60,360 nucleotides of DNA, taken from assembly GCF_003614925.1 (NCBI RefSeq), contig NZ_QYLP01000095.1:1-60360 (forward strand), given 5' to 3'. The DNA is from Arthrobacter celericrescens. GTDB taxonomy: Bacteria > Actinomycetota > Actinomycetes > Actinomycetales > Micrococcaceae. Positions 41,446 through 50,686 of this stretch are shown here, in pieces. The translations under genes and the position numbers were made by a program. Every line of letters begins with the position of its first letter. The stretch's first letter is position 1. Under the pieces are notes generated by a model. It saw nothing but the letters and a program-made list of their open reading frames with translations, was not told the DNA's origin and made no database searches.

Positions 41446-43056
41446 TTACTCCGGGAGGGTGATCGTTACCGTGGTCCCGAATCCGGGTTGGCTGTTCAGC
41501 TCGATGGTTCCGCCATGGGCTTCAACGATGGCCTTGCTGAGGGGCAGGCCCAAGCCTGCCCCAGGGATCGCTGTCTCCATCGCGTGGTCGCCCCTGAAAA
41601 ACTTAGTGAAGGCTTGATTCACCTCTTGCCCGGTCATCCCGACGCCGCGGTCGCAGACGGAGAATTCGATCCTTCCCTCATATTGCTGGAGGCCAATTGT
41701 CACCGGACTGCCATCCGGGGAGAACTTGATTGCGTTCGACAGGACATGGCCGATGGCTTTTGAGATTTGGCTGGGGTCCACAACCGCCATGACGTCCTCA
41801 GGGGTCTTCGTGGCAATAGTGACATCTTTGGCTGCTGCTGCTGGCATGGCGGCACGGGCTGACTCCTCGAGAAGTTCCGAGACGTTCGTGGGCCGGCGCC
41901 GGAGTTCAAGGTCCTCGGAAGCTACGAGCAGCAGATCGTTGACCAGGCTCAACAGGCGATTGGCGTTGCGTTCGATGATGCCCATGAAGTGGGCGTCCGG
42001 CCCGTCTCCGAGGACTTCCATGTAGCCAAGGATGGACGTTAGCGGCGTTCGAAGTTCGTGGGAGACCGAAGCAACGAACTTGTCCCGTGCCGCCTGCGCT
42101 TCAACAAGGGCGGTGACGTCGGTGAAGGCAATGGTGGAACCCTTCAAGTGGCCCGATTCGTCGAGTAGTGGACGTGCAGCGGCGGAAAAGGTGCGCTGCT
42201 GATTATCTGAGCCGACCCGCACCAGCCTGTTGGTGAAGTTGGCACCTCTGAGGGCAAGGCTTGCAGGGCTTTCGCCCCGTTCATTGGCATCTGGCGCGCA
42301 CGGAATGAACGGGTTTGCCTGGCCAGGGGCAACTGCTCCTTCTGCCCAGGAGCGATCCGCACGGAGACGACGGTTGGTGAGCAGGTCTTCACCCTCGGTG
42401 TTCATCGTCCAGACGCCGACGGTAACGGTTTCGAGGACGGCATCCAATAATTGCGCGTGGTCTTTGGTTGCCTCGTGCAGGTGCGCGAGTTCACGGTCCT
42501 TGCGGTTCAACTTGTCCCGGTGGCGGATGAGGCCGCTGGCGACGACGTGTCCAGTGATGGCCAAACCAGCCATGATGGTTGGGAAGACGATCATTCGGAT
42601 CAAGTCGGACCGTTCAATCCCGCTTCCCACCGCCAGGGACGATGCGATGGTGGCAACGAGCGGGGCACCGACGGCCAGGACCAGGCGAGCCCTGCTGGCG
42701 CTCACAGAGAGCCAGATGACCGGGAACACCATCAGGAGTCCCACGACGCTCAAGACCGGTCCGCCTACTTCGCGCATAGCGGCGATGGCGAAACAATCCA
42801 CCATCGGAACAGCCACGAAACTCCCGGCCGGCAAGCGGTCCCAAGGAAGCAGAATGCATGCCCCGAGAATCAGTACGTGCAGGATGAGGACCGGCATGAA
42901 TACCGGCCCGGAAAGAGTGTCCGGGTTGAACAGAAGAGCCAAACCGACAATGAATGCCACGGTGACCGTCAGAGGCAGCTGGCACAAAGTAATAGCCCGG
43001 CGCATTCCCGTTCGGTTGAAATAATCCTCCAGCGGCAAAAAGACGGTATCCCCCAT
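41446..43056 (-). CDS. Orphan membrane sensor histidine kinase
   Basis: A kinase of about 536 residues. About six membrane helices fill the first 190 residues, then a coiled linker, a PAS-like region (about 205-310) and a full kinase core: phospho-acceptor His in SVSHELRTPLTSILGY, N box HVLSNAIKFSP, CDRGVGM and GAGLGLPLSKAIVEAHGG. Start may be ATG 43056 or GTG 43068. No response regulator is adjacent, so its partner lies elsewhere. Confidence 0.9.
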   Translation of the reverse strand: MGDTVFLPLEDYFNRTGMRRAITLCQLPLTVTVAFIVGLALLFNPDTLSGPVFMPVLILHVLILGACILLPWDRLPAGSFVAVPMVDCFAIAAMREVGGPVLSVVGLLMVFPVIWLSVSASRARLVLAVGAPLVATIASSLAVGSGIERSDLIRMIVFPTIMAGLAITGHVVASGLIRHRDKLNRKDRELAHLHEATKDHAQLLDAVLETVTVGVWTMNTEGEDLLTNRRLRADRSWAEGAVAPGQANPFIPCAPDANERGESPASLALRGANFTNRLVRVGSDNQQRTFSAAARPLLDESGHLKGSTIAFTDVTALVEAQAARDKFVASVSHELRTPLTSILGYMEVLGDGPDAHFMGIIERNANRLLSLVNDLLLVASEDLELRRRPTNVSELLEESARAAMPAAAAKDVTIATKTPEDVMAVVDPSQISKAIGHVLSNAIKFSPDGSPVTIGLQQYEGRIEFSVCDRGVGMTGQEVNQAFTKFFRGDHAMETAIPGAGLGLPLSKAIVEAHGGTIELNSQPGFGTTVTITLPE

Positions 43057-43136
43057 AACCAAGCACACCTTCCACTCACGCCGAGACTGGAACCCGTGCT
43101 GCTAAGCATACTGATGGATCGTTGATTGGCTGCGAC

Positions 43137-43179
43137 AAAAAGGCGGGCCCGCCCCCTCGGGAAAAAGGAACGGACCCGC
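43137..43179 (-). terminator. Terminator of the MFS/amidohydrolase operon
   Basis: On the minus strand GCGGGTCCG pairs with CGGGCCCGC (one G-T pair) and is followed by CTTTTT. It lies ten bases past the amidohydrolase stop. Confidence 0.75.
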
Positions 43180-43189
43180 AAAGAAAGAA

Positions 43190-44815
43190 CTACGCCCGGA
43201 ACTTCACGTCCCCGCCCACCACGGTGAGCACCACGGAAGAAGCCAGCAGCGAGTCCACGCCAGCCGCAAACGGGTCGGTGTCCAGCACCACGAAGTCCGC
43301 CAGCATTCCCTCAGAAAGGCGGCCGAGTTCGTGTTCGCGGCGGCAAGAGAACGCCGCGTCACGGGTGGCATGGCCAAGCGCGGAGGCCAACTCCAGTGCG
43401 TACTTCGGAAGGTTCGCGGGAAGCGACGGCTCCAGCGCGGACTTCCGGGTGGTGGCGATGTACATGTTGGGCAGCGGCGGGTGCGGTGCGGTGGGCGCGT
43501 CCGAACCGAGCGCCAGCACCGCGCCGGCGTCGGTGAATTCGGTCCACGGGTATGCACGTTCGATCCGCTCGTCGCCCAGCATGGCCCGCCAGTTTTCCTG
43601 CACGGCAGGGTCGGCGTGGACCGGCTGCATGGACGCCACGATGCCCAGCCGCCCCAGCCGCGCGATGCTCTCCGGCGTGACGGTCTCCATGTGCTCGATC
43701 CGGTGCCGGCGGTCGCGCGGCCCGTTCACCGCGTTGGCGTGTTCGAAGGCGTCCAGGGCCACTTCGGAGGCAAGGTCGCCAATGGCGTGGATGGCGATCT
43801 GCAGCCCCTCGGCGTCGGCCGCGGCCACCACCGGGTTCAGGTATTCCGGGGCCCAGATGAGGTCCGCTTTGCTGCCATCCGAATACGGTTCCTTCATGGC
43901 GGCCGTGCAGCCGTCGATCACGCCGTCGGCAATGATCTTGATGCCCACCACCCGCAGCCACGGGGTGTTGACTTCGCGGCTGAGCTCTGCGGCCCGCGCC
44001 ACCTGCGCCAGGTTTTCCTCGTGGTCCCCGGACGGCGCCACCAGCCAGTGCGCGTTGATGCGCAGCGGCAGGGTCCCGCCGCCCGCCTCCAGCGCCCGGC
44101 GCATCGCCGCCAGTTCGGCTTCACCCAGGGCCATATCGATGCCGCTGGTGACGCCGGTGGACAGGTAGTGCTCGAAGGCCGTGGCCAACTGGGCGTCGCG
44201 CTCGTCGTCCGAGGTGAGCGACGCCAGCGTCGGCCAGGCGTACTGGTGCATCGCGGTTTCGTGCAGCAGGCCCGTGGCCTCACCGGTCTCCGGGTCGCGT
44301 TCGATGATGCCGCCCAGCGGGTTCGGGGTGTCCTTGTCGATGCCCATTTCCGCGAGCGCGGCCTTGTTCACCCAGACCGAATGCAGGTCGTTCGCGTCCA
44401 GGTACACCGGGCGGTCAGGCACGACGGCGTCAATCATCTCCGCGGTCGGGGCACCGCCGGGGATGGCGGAGAACAGCCAGCCGCTGCCGAGGATGCGCGG
44501 CGCTCCAGGGTCCGACGCCACGGCCGCCTTGAGCCGCAGCTGGATCTCCGAGAGGTTCGCGGCGTCGCGCAGGGCCACCTTCTGCATGGTCTCGCCCATC
44601 ATCACCAGGTGCGTGTGGGCGTCCACGAAGCCGGGCATCACGAAGGCACCGCCGAGGTCAGTCTCGGAAACAGGACCCCCGGCCAGCACCTCGCGCGCGG
44701 CCGCCTCGCTGCCTACATGGGCCAGCCGGTCGCCGTCGACGATCAATGCTTCGGCGAGCGCGGGACCATCGGCGGTGAAGATCCGGGCGTTGCGGTAGAG
44801 GGTACGGGTGGTCAC
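43190..44815 (-). CDS. YtcJ-like amidohydrolase
   Basis: A protein of about 541 residues of the amidohydrolase (metal-dependent TIM-barrel) superfamily, YtcJ/NfdA-like branch. Metal-site motifs include GFVDAHTHL near residue 70 and HAIGDLASEVALDA further on, with a C-terminal ALGSDAPTAPHPPL. It hydrolyses an amide or related bond in an unknown substrate. GTG 44815 follows AAAGGAACAGTT. It is downstream of an MFS transporter 31 bases away, so uptake followed by hydrolysis, both under TetR control, is likely. Confidence 0.9.
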   Translation of the reverse strand: MTTRTLYRNARIFTADGPALAEALIVDGDRLAHVGSEAAAREVLAGGPVSETDLGGAFVMPGFVDAHTHLVMMGETMQKVALRDAANLSEIQLRLKAAVASDPGAPRILGSGWLFSAIPGGAPTAEMIDAVVPDRPVYLDANDLHSVWVNKAALAEMGIDKDTPNPLGGIIERDPETGEATGLLHETAMHQYAWPTLASLTSDDERDAQLATAFEHYLSTGVTSGIDMALGEAELAAMRRALEAGGGTLPLRINAHWLVAPSGDHEENLAQVARAAELSREVNTPWLRVVGIKIIADGVIDGCTAAMKEPYSDGSKADLIWAPEYLNPVVAAADAEGLQIAIHAIGDLASEVALDAFEHANAVNGPRDRRHRIEHMETVTPESIARLGRLGIVASMQPVHADPAVQENWRAMLGDERIERAYPWTEFTDAGAVLALGSDAPTAPHPPLPNMYIATTRKSALEPSLPANLPKYALELASALGHATRDAAFSCRREHELGRLSEGMLADFVVLDTDPFAAGVDSLLASSVVLTVVGGDVKFRA

Positions 44816-44845
44816 AACTGTTCCTTTGTTCTGAATGGACACGGG

Positions 44846-46129
44846 CTAGACGATCGCAGCTTGGTTGAACTGCGCGGCGTCGGAAGAATCGGGGGCGCTG
44901 ACGGCGGCACCCTCCTTCTCCACGCGCGCCGCCACCCGGGAAATCACCAGGAACGGCACCAGCAGGAGGAAGCTGAATCCGGAGAGGATCGCCGTCAACG
45001 GCACGTAGCCGAGGGTTTCGGCGATGAAGGTGCCGAACAGGGGCGAGAAGGCGGAGCCGATCAGGTAGGTGCCGCTCAACGCCGCCGACCAGAAGCCGCG
45101 CACATCCAGTGCCACGGCAACCGACACCACGTACATGAACGCCAGCGCGTAGACCGTGTTCCAGGCGATGATCACCAGCATGTAGGTGCCGGGGTCGTTG
45201 ACCAAGCCTGCGGCGAGCTTCAGTCCGCCGCCCAGCAGCAGGAGGACCAGCAGCGGAACGGTGCGGCCCAGGCGGTCGCCGAGGTAACTGGCGATGGCGC
45301 CGAAGACCAGGCCCCCGGCGGTGGAGATGCTGAGCATGAGTCCCATGTCGGCGTCGCTGATTCCGGTTTGCTCGGCACCCATGGACCCTGCCACCGCCCA
45401 CAGCGAATCCTCCCCCAGCGCCCACAGGCCGAAGCAGGACAGCAGGCTGAAGCCGGCGATCGTCACCAGCAGCGGCGCCTTGCGGGGAACCGCAGGTGAC
45501 TGCCCGACGTCGGCCCCAACAGTGGGGCCCGAAGCGGAAGTTGCGTCCGGGGCCGCCGCCGCGGCCGGCATCCAGCCCGAGGTCAGGACGAAGGCGAGCG
45601 CCAGGAGCGCGAGGATCCCGAACGCGCTCAGCATTCCGGTGCCGAACAGCGGGATGAGCGCGAGGACCACCGTGACGATCGCACGGTTGGCGAGGCCGCT
45701 GATGCCGGACATGCGGTTCGGGTTGCGCAGGGCCGCGAGCGCGGCGCCGCTGGCGGAGATGGCACCACCGCCGCCGAGGCCGCCGAGGATGATGGCGGCG
45801 ATGGCCACCGGGGTCACGGGGACCAAGGCCGCCGCGCCGAAGCCGGCTGCCGCGAGGAAAAGGCCGCCGCGGGCCACCACGTACCTGCCGGAGCGGGCCG
45901 ACCAGCGCGAGGTCAGGAGGCAACCCACAGCCGTGCTCAGCAGGCAGGCGGTCATCACGGTCCCTGCGGCGGTGGGCGTAAGGCTGTGACCGTCCACGAG
46001 GGCGATGATCATGAACGGCACCAGGTTGGCGGCCATGAAGCCGATGACGCCGATGCCGAAGGTCGAAATGCCGCGGCGCCACGTGAGGGGCACGCGGCCG
46101 CTGGCATCCAGGGTGGGGGAAGGGCTCAA
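44846..46129 (-). CDS. MFS transporter (TetR-controlled)
   Basis: A major facilitator of about 427 residues with 12 predicted helices and a cytoplasmic loop (about 195-240) between halves. I chose TTG 46129 because GGAG lies six bases upstream and the first helix begins soon after (GISTFGIGVIGFMAANLVPF); a GTG at 46213 would overlap the operator. The adjacent amidohydrolase suggests the pair imports and hydrolyses one compound. The substrate is unknown. Confidence 0.85.
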   Translation of the reverse strand: MSPSPTLDASGRVPLTWRRGISTFGIGVIGFMAANLVPFMIIALVDGHSLTPTAAGTVMTACLLSTAVGCLLTSRWSARSGRYVVARGGLFLAAAGFGAAALVPVTPVAIAAIILGGLGGGGAISASGAALAALRNPNRMSGISGLANRAIVTVVLALIPLFGTGMLSAFGILALLALAFVLTSGWMPAAAAAPDATSASGPTVGADVGQSPAVPRKAPLLVTIAGFSLLSCFGLWALGEDSLWAVAGSMGAEQTGISDADMGLMLSISTAGGLVFGAIASYLGDRLGRTVPLLVLLLLGGGLKLAAGLVNDPGTYMLVIIAWNTVYALAFMYVVSVAVALDVRGFWSAALSGTYLIGSAFSPLFGTFIAETLGYVPLTAILSGFSFLLLVPFLVISRVAARVEKEGAAVSAPDSSDAAQFNQAAIV

Positions 46130-46211
46130 GGAATTCTCCGGGTCTTTGACGGGGCCGCGCCGTTGCGGCCTGCGGTCGGGATCGGTCGGGATCCTGGCCG
46201 AGGGCCGGACC

Positions 46212-46236
46212 ACTAAACGAAAGGCTTTCGTTTAGT
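46212..46236. promoter_or_regulatory. Perfect 25-bp palindromic operator (TetR type)
   Basis: ACTAAACGAAAG and CTTTCGTTTAGT flank a single central G, a perfect inverted repeat. It lies between tetR (upstream on the minus strand) and the MFS gene, over a likely -10 region (CATACT), so it is the presumed binding site of the neighbouring TetR protein. Confidence 0.8.
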
Positions 46237-46288
46237 ATGCGGGCTGAGGCCCGCGTCACACAAGTGGGTTCAGGAAATCAGCGGAAAA

Positions 46289-46897
46289 TCAGAGTCCGGC
46301 AGCCCGCCGTCGTAGTCCTTCGATGAGGATTTCAAGGCCGAATTCAAAGGCAGTTCCCGCCCGGTCGTCCAGTCCGGAGGCATTTTCCACGGCCCGTCCG
46401 AGGGCGCTCCCGCCGCCCGGCTCCACCTCCCACACGTTGCCCGGAGCGGCGAGGTCCAGGGCGGCACCGATGGCGAAACTGTCGATCAGCGCCAGGGCCG
46501 AGGCCACGTCGCTTCCGGTGAAGCCTGCTTCCTCCAGGGCCGAGGACAGCCGCTCGTAGAAGGCGATGACTTTGGCGTGCCGGACGGTTTGCATCACCAG
46601 CAAGGGAGCCGTGCGCGGGTGACGGGCGAAACTCTCGCGGTACTCCCGGATTTCCAGGCGGAGGACCTCATCCCACGACGTGCCCGCGGGAGGGACCGGG
46701 CTGCCTTCCGTGATCCGGCCCCGGATGAGTTCCAGGATCTCCTCGCGCCCGGAGACGTGGTTGTAGATGGAGGACTGGCTGACGCCGATCTTCCGCGCCA
46801 CCTTGGGCAGGCTGAAGTCGCCGCCCTCGTCGATGAGCTCGAGCGCGGCCGTGACCACGGCGTCGACGGAAATCAGTGGTCGGGACGGGCGCGCCAT
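46289..46897 (-). CDS. TetR-family regulator of the MFS/amidohydrolase operon
   Basis: A 202-residue TetR regulator: helix-turn-helix at about 20-60 (FSLPKVARKIGVSQSSIYNH) and a C-terminal domain of the TetR_C type. ATG 46897 has GGAG eight bases upstream. It reads in the same direction as the MFS gene, with the 25-bp palindrome between them. Confidence 0.92.
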   Translation of the reverse strand: MARPSRPLISVDAVVTAALELIDEGGDFSLPKVARKIGVSQSSIYNHVSGREEILELIRGRITEGSPVPPAGTSWDEVLRLEIREYRESFARHPRTAPLLVMQTVRHAKVIAFYERLSSALEEAGFTGSDVASALALIDSFAIGAALDLAAPGNVWEVEPGGGSALGRAVENASGLDDRAGTAFEFGLEILIEGLRRRAAGL

Positions 46898-46984
46898 GCA
46901 AGGACTCCTGGGGGTTCGGCTGGTCCCCAAGGTATCAGCGGCGGGCTCTTGGAAGGCCATACACCGGCGCCCATACTTAGGTGC

Positions 46985-48124
46985 ATGAGCGTCGAGTCCC
47001 GGCCCCCGTCGGCGGACACCGCCGAAACCTTGCCTGCCCGGCCAGCAGCTGCCCCTCCCGCACCGGGTGCGCCCACTGACGGACCCCTCACCCGCGAAGA
47101 GCTCCACCTCGCGTCCCGCAACCATGCCCAGCCCCTGGAAATGCTCCAGTGGCCCATCACCCCGATCGGCATGCACTACCTGCTGATCCATTTCGACATA
47201 CCCCGGATCGACCCGACGGCCTGGCGCCTGCGCATCGGCGGACTGGTGGACCACCCGCGTGAGTACACGCTCACCGAACTTAAGCATCGTGAGCGGCGCA
47301 CCGTTCCGGTCACCATGGAATGCGCCGGCAACGGCCGCTCCCTGATGGAGCCGCGCCCGGTCAGCCAGCCGTGGGACCGCGGCGGCTTCGGCACGGCGGA
47401 ATGGACCGGGACGCCGCTCGCCTCCTTGCTGCACGACGCCGGGATCCCGGCTGACGCCGTCGAACTCGTCTTCACGGGGGCCGACCGCGGGATCCAGGGC
47501 GGGATCGAGCACCAATACGCCCGCAGCCTCAGTGTCTCCGACGCGATGTCCGGCGACGTGCTGCTCGCGTACGAGGTCAACGGCCAGCCCCTGCCGCCGC
47601 AGCACGGCTACCCGCTCCGGCTCCTGGTGCCCGGCTGGTACGGCATGACCAGCGTCAAGTGGCTGAGCTCGATCGAGGCGATCGACCACGCCTTCGACGG
47701 CTATCAGCAGACGCCGGCCTACCACTTCGGGCAGACCGCTGAGGAACTGGGCGAGCCCGTGCAGCGGATCAGGCCCCGTGCCCTCATGGTGCCGCCGGGC
47801 ATTCCCGATTTCTTCACCCGGGAACGGTTCGTGCAGGCCGGGCCGGTGCACCTCAGCGGCAGGACTTGGTCCGGGCACGGAACCGTGGAGCGGGTGGAAG
47901 TGTGCGTGGACGGCGTCTGGGCCGAGGCGGAACTGGAACCGGCGATCGGTCCGCATGCATGGCGCGGCTGGAGCTTCACCTGGATCGCATCCCCCGGCGC
48001 CCATGACCTGGCCTGCCGCGCCACCGACAGCTCCGGCCTCACACAGCCGGACCAGCCCGAGTGGAACTACCAGGGCCTGGCCAACAACGCGGCCCAGCAC
48101 CTCACCGTGACGGTCCGGGAGTAA
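46985..48124 (+). CDS. Sulfite oxidase-family molybdopterin oxidoreductase
   Basis: A 379-residue protein of the sulfite oxidase family: molybdenum-cofactor domain with ligand Cys113 (MECAGNGRS), then a C-terminal immunoglobulin-like dimerisation domain (about 270-375). There is no heme domain and no clear Tat or Sec signal, so it is probably cytoplasmic; the Ala/Pro-rich N terminus is unconserved. It forms a two-gene unit with an SRPBCC protein that starts four bases after its stop. The oxidised substrate is unknown. Confidence 0.92.
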   Translation: MSVESRPPSADTAETLPARPAAAPPAPGAPTDGPLTREELHLASRNHAQPLEMLQWPITPIGMHYLLIHFDIPRIDPTAWRLRIGGLVDHPREYTLTELKHRERRTVPVTMECAGNGRSLMEPRPVSQPWDRGGFGTAEWTGTPLASLLHDAGIPADAVELVFTGADRGIQGGIEHQYARSLSVSDAMSGDVLLAYEVNGQPLPPQHGYPLRLLVPGWYGMTSVKWLSSIEAIDHAFDGYQQTPAYHFGQTAEELGEPVQRIRPRALMVPPGIPDFFTRERFVQAGPVHLSGRTWSGHGTVERVEVCVDGVWAEAELEPAIGPHAWRGWSFTWIASPGAHDLACRATDSSGLTQPDQPEWNYQGLANNAAQHLTVTVRE

Positions 48125-48128
48125 CTGC

Positions 48129-48707
48129 GTGAAAGCGACCATGGGAGGTTCCAAGGGCAGCATCGATTACGAGTTCCTGACCGTGTGGCGCGTCGCCGGA
48201 ACACCCCGGGAGGTGACCGACATCCTGGGCGACGCCGGGACCCTGGCCCGCTGGTGGCCCGCGGTGTACCTGCGGGTGACACCGCTGGACCCGGGCAACG
48301 CTGACGGCACGGGAAAGAGCTTCATGCTGCACACGAAGGGCTGGCTGCCCTACACCCTGCGCTGGAAACTCACCGTCACGGAACCCATCACGGAGCAAGG
48401 TTTCGCCATCGCGGCCGCGGGCGACCTGAACGGCACCGGCCGCTGGATGTTCGAGGAGGACGGGCCGGAAACAGTCGTCAGCTTCGACTGGCGGGTGACC
48501 GCCTCGAAGCCCCTGATCCGGCGCCTGGGCTTCATCTTCAACCCGGTGTTCGCGGCGAACCACCGCTGGGCCATGGCACGCGGTCAGGAAAGCCTGGCCC
48601 TGGAACTGAGGCGCCGCCGGCCGGAGAACAAGGCCAAGGTCCCGCCGCCGCCCGAGCCCACCTTCGCGGGGCGGTACCGCTGGCACAGGATCACCACCCA
48701 TGCCTGA
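48129..48707 (+). CDS. SRPBCC-family protein
   Basis: A 192-residue protein with the helix-grip (START/Bet v1-like) fold pattern: an N-terminal strand YEFLTVWRVAGTPREV, a Trp-rich segment LARWWPAVYLRV, and a long C-terminal helix. These bind hydrophobic ligands. GTG 48129 has GGGAG upstream. It is coupled to the sulfite oxidase-family gene. Confidence 0.88.
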   Translation: MKATMGGSKGSIDYEFLTVWRVAGTPREVTDILGDAGTLARWWPAVYLRVTPLDPGNADGTGKSFMLHTKGWLPYTLRWKLTVTEPITEQGFAIAAAGDLNGTGRWMFEEDGPETVVSFDWRVTASKPLIRRLGFIFNPVFAANHRWAMARGQESLALELRRRRPENKAKVPPPPEPTFAGRYRWHRITTHA

Positions 48708-48756
48708 GCCCCCGCGGTAAACTGCCGCCGACGCCGGACGGCGGAAGGAGGAAGGT

Positions 48757-49905
48757 GTGTCGTTCTTCCAGCTGTCGCTGATCGCCGCCGTCGCCCTCCT
48801 CGGGCCCCTGCTGGCCCTGCCCCGGAAGTGGCACCTTCCCGTGGTGCTGGGGCAACTGCTGGCGGGCATCGCCATCGGCCGGACCGGACTGGCCCTGGTG
48901 GACTCCTCGGATCCCACGTTCACCTTCGTGGCCGACGTCGGCTTCGCCCTCATCATGTTCGTCGCCGGTACGCACGTACCGGTCCGCGACAAAGCGATCC
49001 GGCCCGCGCTCGGCGCTGGAGCCCTCCGGGCACTGATCGCGGCCGGGCTCGCGGCCGCCGTCGGGACCGGCATCGCCTTCGCCTTCGGCACCGGGCACAC
49101 GCCGCTGTACGTCGTGCTGCTGGCGTCCTCCTCCGCGGCCCTGGTGCTGCCGATCGTCGATTCGCTGCGGCTTGCCGGGCCGAAGGTCCTGACGACGACG
49201 GCGCAGGTGGCGATCGCGGACATCGCCTGCATCGTCGCGCTCCCCCTCGCCGTCGACCCGCCGAACGCCGCACGCGCCGCCGCCGGGGCCGCCGCCGTCG
49301 CCGGATGCTCCGTGCTGCTCTATTTCCTGCTGCGCTGGCTGGAACGCAGCGGCGCCCGGGAACGGCTGCACGACGTGTCGGAGGACCGGAAGTTCGCCCT
49401 GGAGCTGCGGATCCAGCTGGCGGTGCTGTTCCTGCTGTCCGGGCTGGCGGTGGCCGGGAATGTGTCGATCATGCTGGCCGGGTTCTCCTTCGGCCTGGTG
49501 GTGGCGGCCGTGGGCGAGCCGCGGCGCCTGGCCCACCAGCTGTTCGCGGTCAGCGACGGGTTCCTGGGCCCCGTGTTCTTCGTCTGGCTCGGCGCCTCCC
49601 TGGACCTGCACACCCTCGTGGGCAGTCCGCGGATGATCCTGCTGGGGCTCTGCCTGGGCTTCGGGACGTTGCTGGTCCACGGCAGCCTGCGCCTGCTCGG
49701 CCAGCCCCTGCCGCTCGCGGTCCTGGCGGCCTCGCAGCTGGGCGTACCCGTTGCCGCGGCCACCATCGGCACCCAGCTGCACCTGCTGGAACCGGGGGAA
49801 GCCGCGGCGTTGCTCCTCGGCGCCCTCATCAGCATCGCGGCGAGCGCCGTAGCGGGCTCGCGGGCGGCACGTACGTTCAGCCAGCCGGAAAAGATGGCCG
49901 GCTAG
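48757..49905 (+). CDS. CPA2-family cation:proton antiporter
   Basis: A 382-residue membrane protein with 11-12 predicted helices in the Na+/H+ exchanger fold, including LGPLLALPRKWHLPVVLGQL early on and the unwound-helix region around GFALIMFVAGTHV. GTG 48757 follows GGAGG. No regulatory nucleotide-binding domain is attached. It may exchange Na+ or K+ for protons. Confidence 0.9.
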   Translation: MSFFQLSLIAAVALLGPLLALPRKWHLPVVLGQLLAGIAIGRTGLALVDSSDPTFTFVADVGFALIMFVAGTHVPVRDKAIRPALGAGALRALIAAGLAAAVGTGIAFAFGTGHTPLYVVLLASSSAALVLPIVDSLRLAGPKVLTTTAQVAIADIACIVALPLAVDPPNAARAAAGAAAVAGCSVLLYFLLRWLERSGARERLHDVSEDRKFALELRIQLAVLFLLSGLAVAGNVSIMLAGFSFGLVVAAVGEPRRLAHQLFAVSDGFLGPVFFVWLGASLDLHTLVGSPRMILLGLCLGFGTLLVHGSLRLLGQPLPLAVLAASQLGVPVAAATIGTQLHLLEPGEAAALLLGALISIAASAVAGSRAARTFSQPEKMAG

Positions 49906-49971
49906 GCGCCGGTAGAATTGCGGGGTTGGCCGCTCCCGGAAGGCGGCCCCAAGGACACAAGGGAGGACCAC

Positions 49972-50607
49972 GTGCGCGCTGCCGCGTCCTCCCGTTCCCG
50001 TCACCGGGTTCCGTTCCACGCCCTCCGTTCGGGCGCGCTCGCCTTGGCGGTCCTGTCCCTCGCCGCGGGTGCCCACGTGATCGCGGGCGGCACCCTGCCG
50101 GCCTTTCCGGTCCTGCTGGCGCTCCTGGCCCTGACCGCGCTTGCCACCACCCTGGCCACGCGCTTCAAGCTCGGACTGCCCGCCGTGGCGGCGCTGCTCG
50201 GCGGCGGCCAGGTGCTGCTGCACGAGGCCTTCACGGCGCTCGGCCCGGTAGCCGCCGGTCCGGTTGCAGAGGCTCCGCATGTGCACCACGCTGTGCAGTT
50301 GCCGGTGATCGGCGACGCGGCACAGCACCTGCACGGCTTGGACACCTCGCTGGGCTGGTTCATGCTGGCGGCCCACGTGCTCGCCACGGCGGCCTCGGCG
50401 TTGCTGTTTGCCAAGGGCGAGCAGGCGCTGTGGCAACTGGCCTCGTGGCTCCGCCCGCTCTGGCGGGTCCTCGCCCTGCTCTTCGTGCCCGACGCCGGTA
50501 CCCGCCGCGCGCGAGCCGGCGCACCGTCGGCGTTCACCCCCCGCCCCTGGCGGAACCTCAGGCAGGACAGCAGGCGCGGCCCGCCCGCCGTCGTCGTTCC
50601 TTCCTGA
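49972..50607 (+). CDS. Histidine-rich membrane protein upstream of ycnI
   Basis: A 211-residue integral membrane protein with about five helices. Between the third and fourth helices a loop carries several His residues (PHVHHAVQLP and AQHLHG), a candidate metal site. GTG 49972 has GGGAGG five bases upstream. It is 79 bases ahead of a YcnI-family gene of a family linked to copper, so a role in copper handling is a reasonable inference. No family name is recognised. Confidence 0.75.
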   Translation: MRAAASSRSRHRVPFHALRSGALALAVLSLAAGAHVIAGGTLPAFPVLLALLALTALATTLATRFKLGLPAVAALLGGGQVLLHEAFTALGPVAAGPVAEAPHVHHAVQLPVIGDAAQHLHGLDTSLGWFMLAAHVLATAASALLFAKGEQALWQLASWLRPLWRVLALLFVPDAGTRRARAGAPSAFTPRPWRNLRQDSRRGPPAVVVPS

Positions 50608-50686
50608 CTCCGCCCGGCACTACCTTTCACGGTGACGGGCACACACCCGTACTTCCGCGCTTCCGCGCACCTTGAAAGGCAGCACC

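Noticed and set aside
43331..45499. 722-codon plus-strand open frame
   Set aside because: Antisense of the amidohydrolase and MFS genes; low-complexity His/Gly/Arg composition.
46898..48163. Upstream extension of the tetR frame
   Set aside because: It is antisense to the sulfite oxidase-family gene; a good ribosome binding site precedes ATG 46897.
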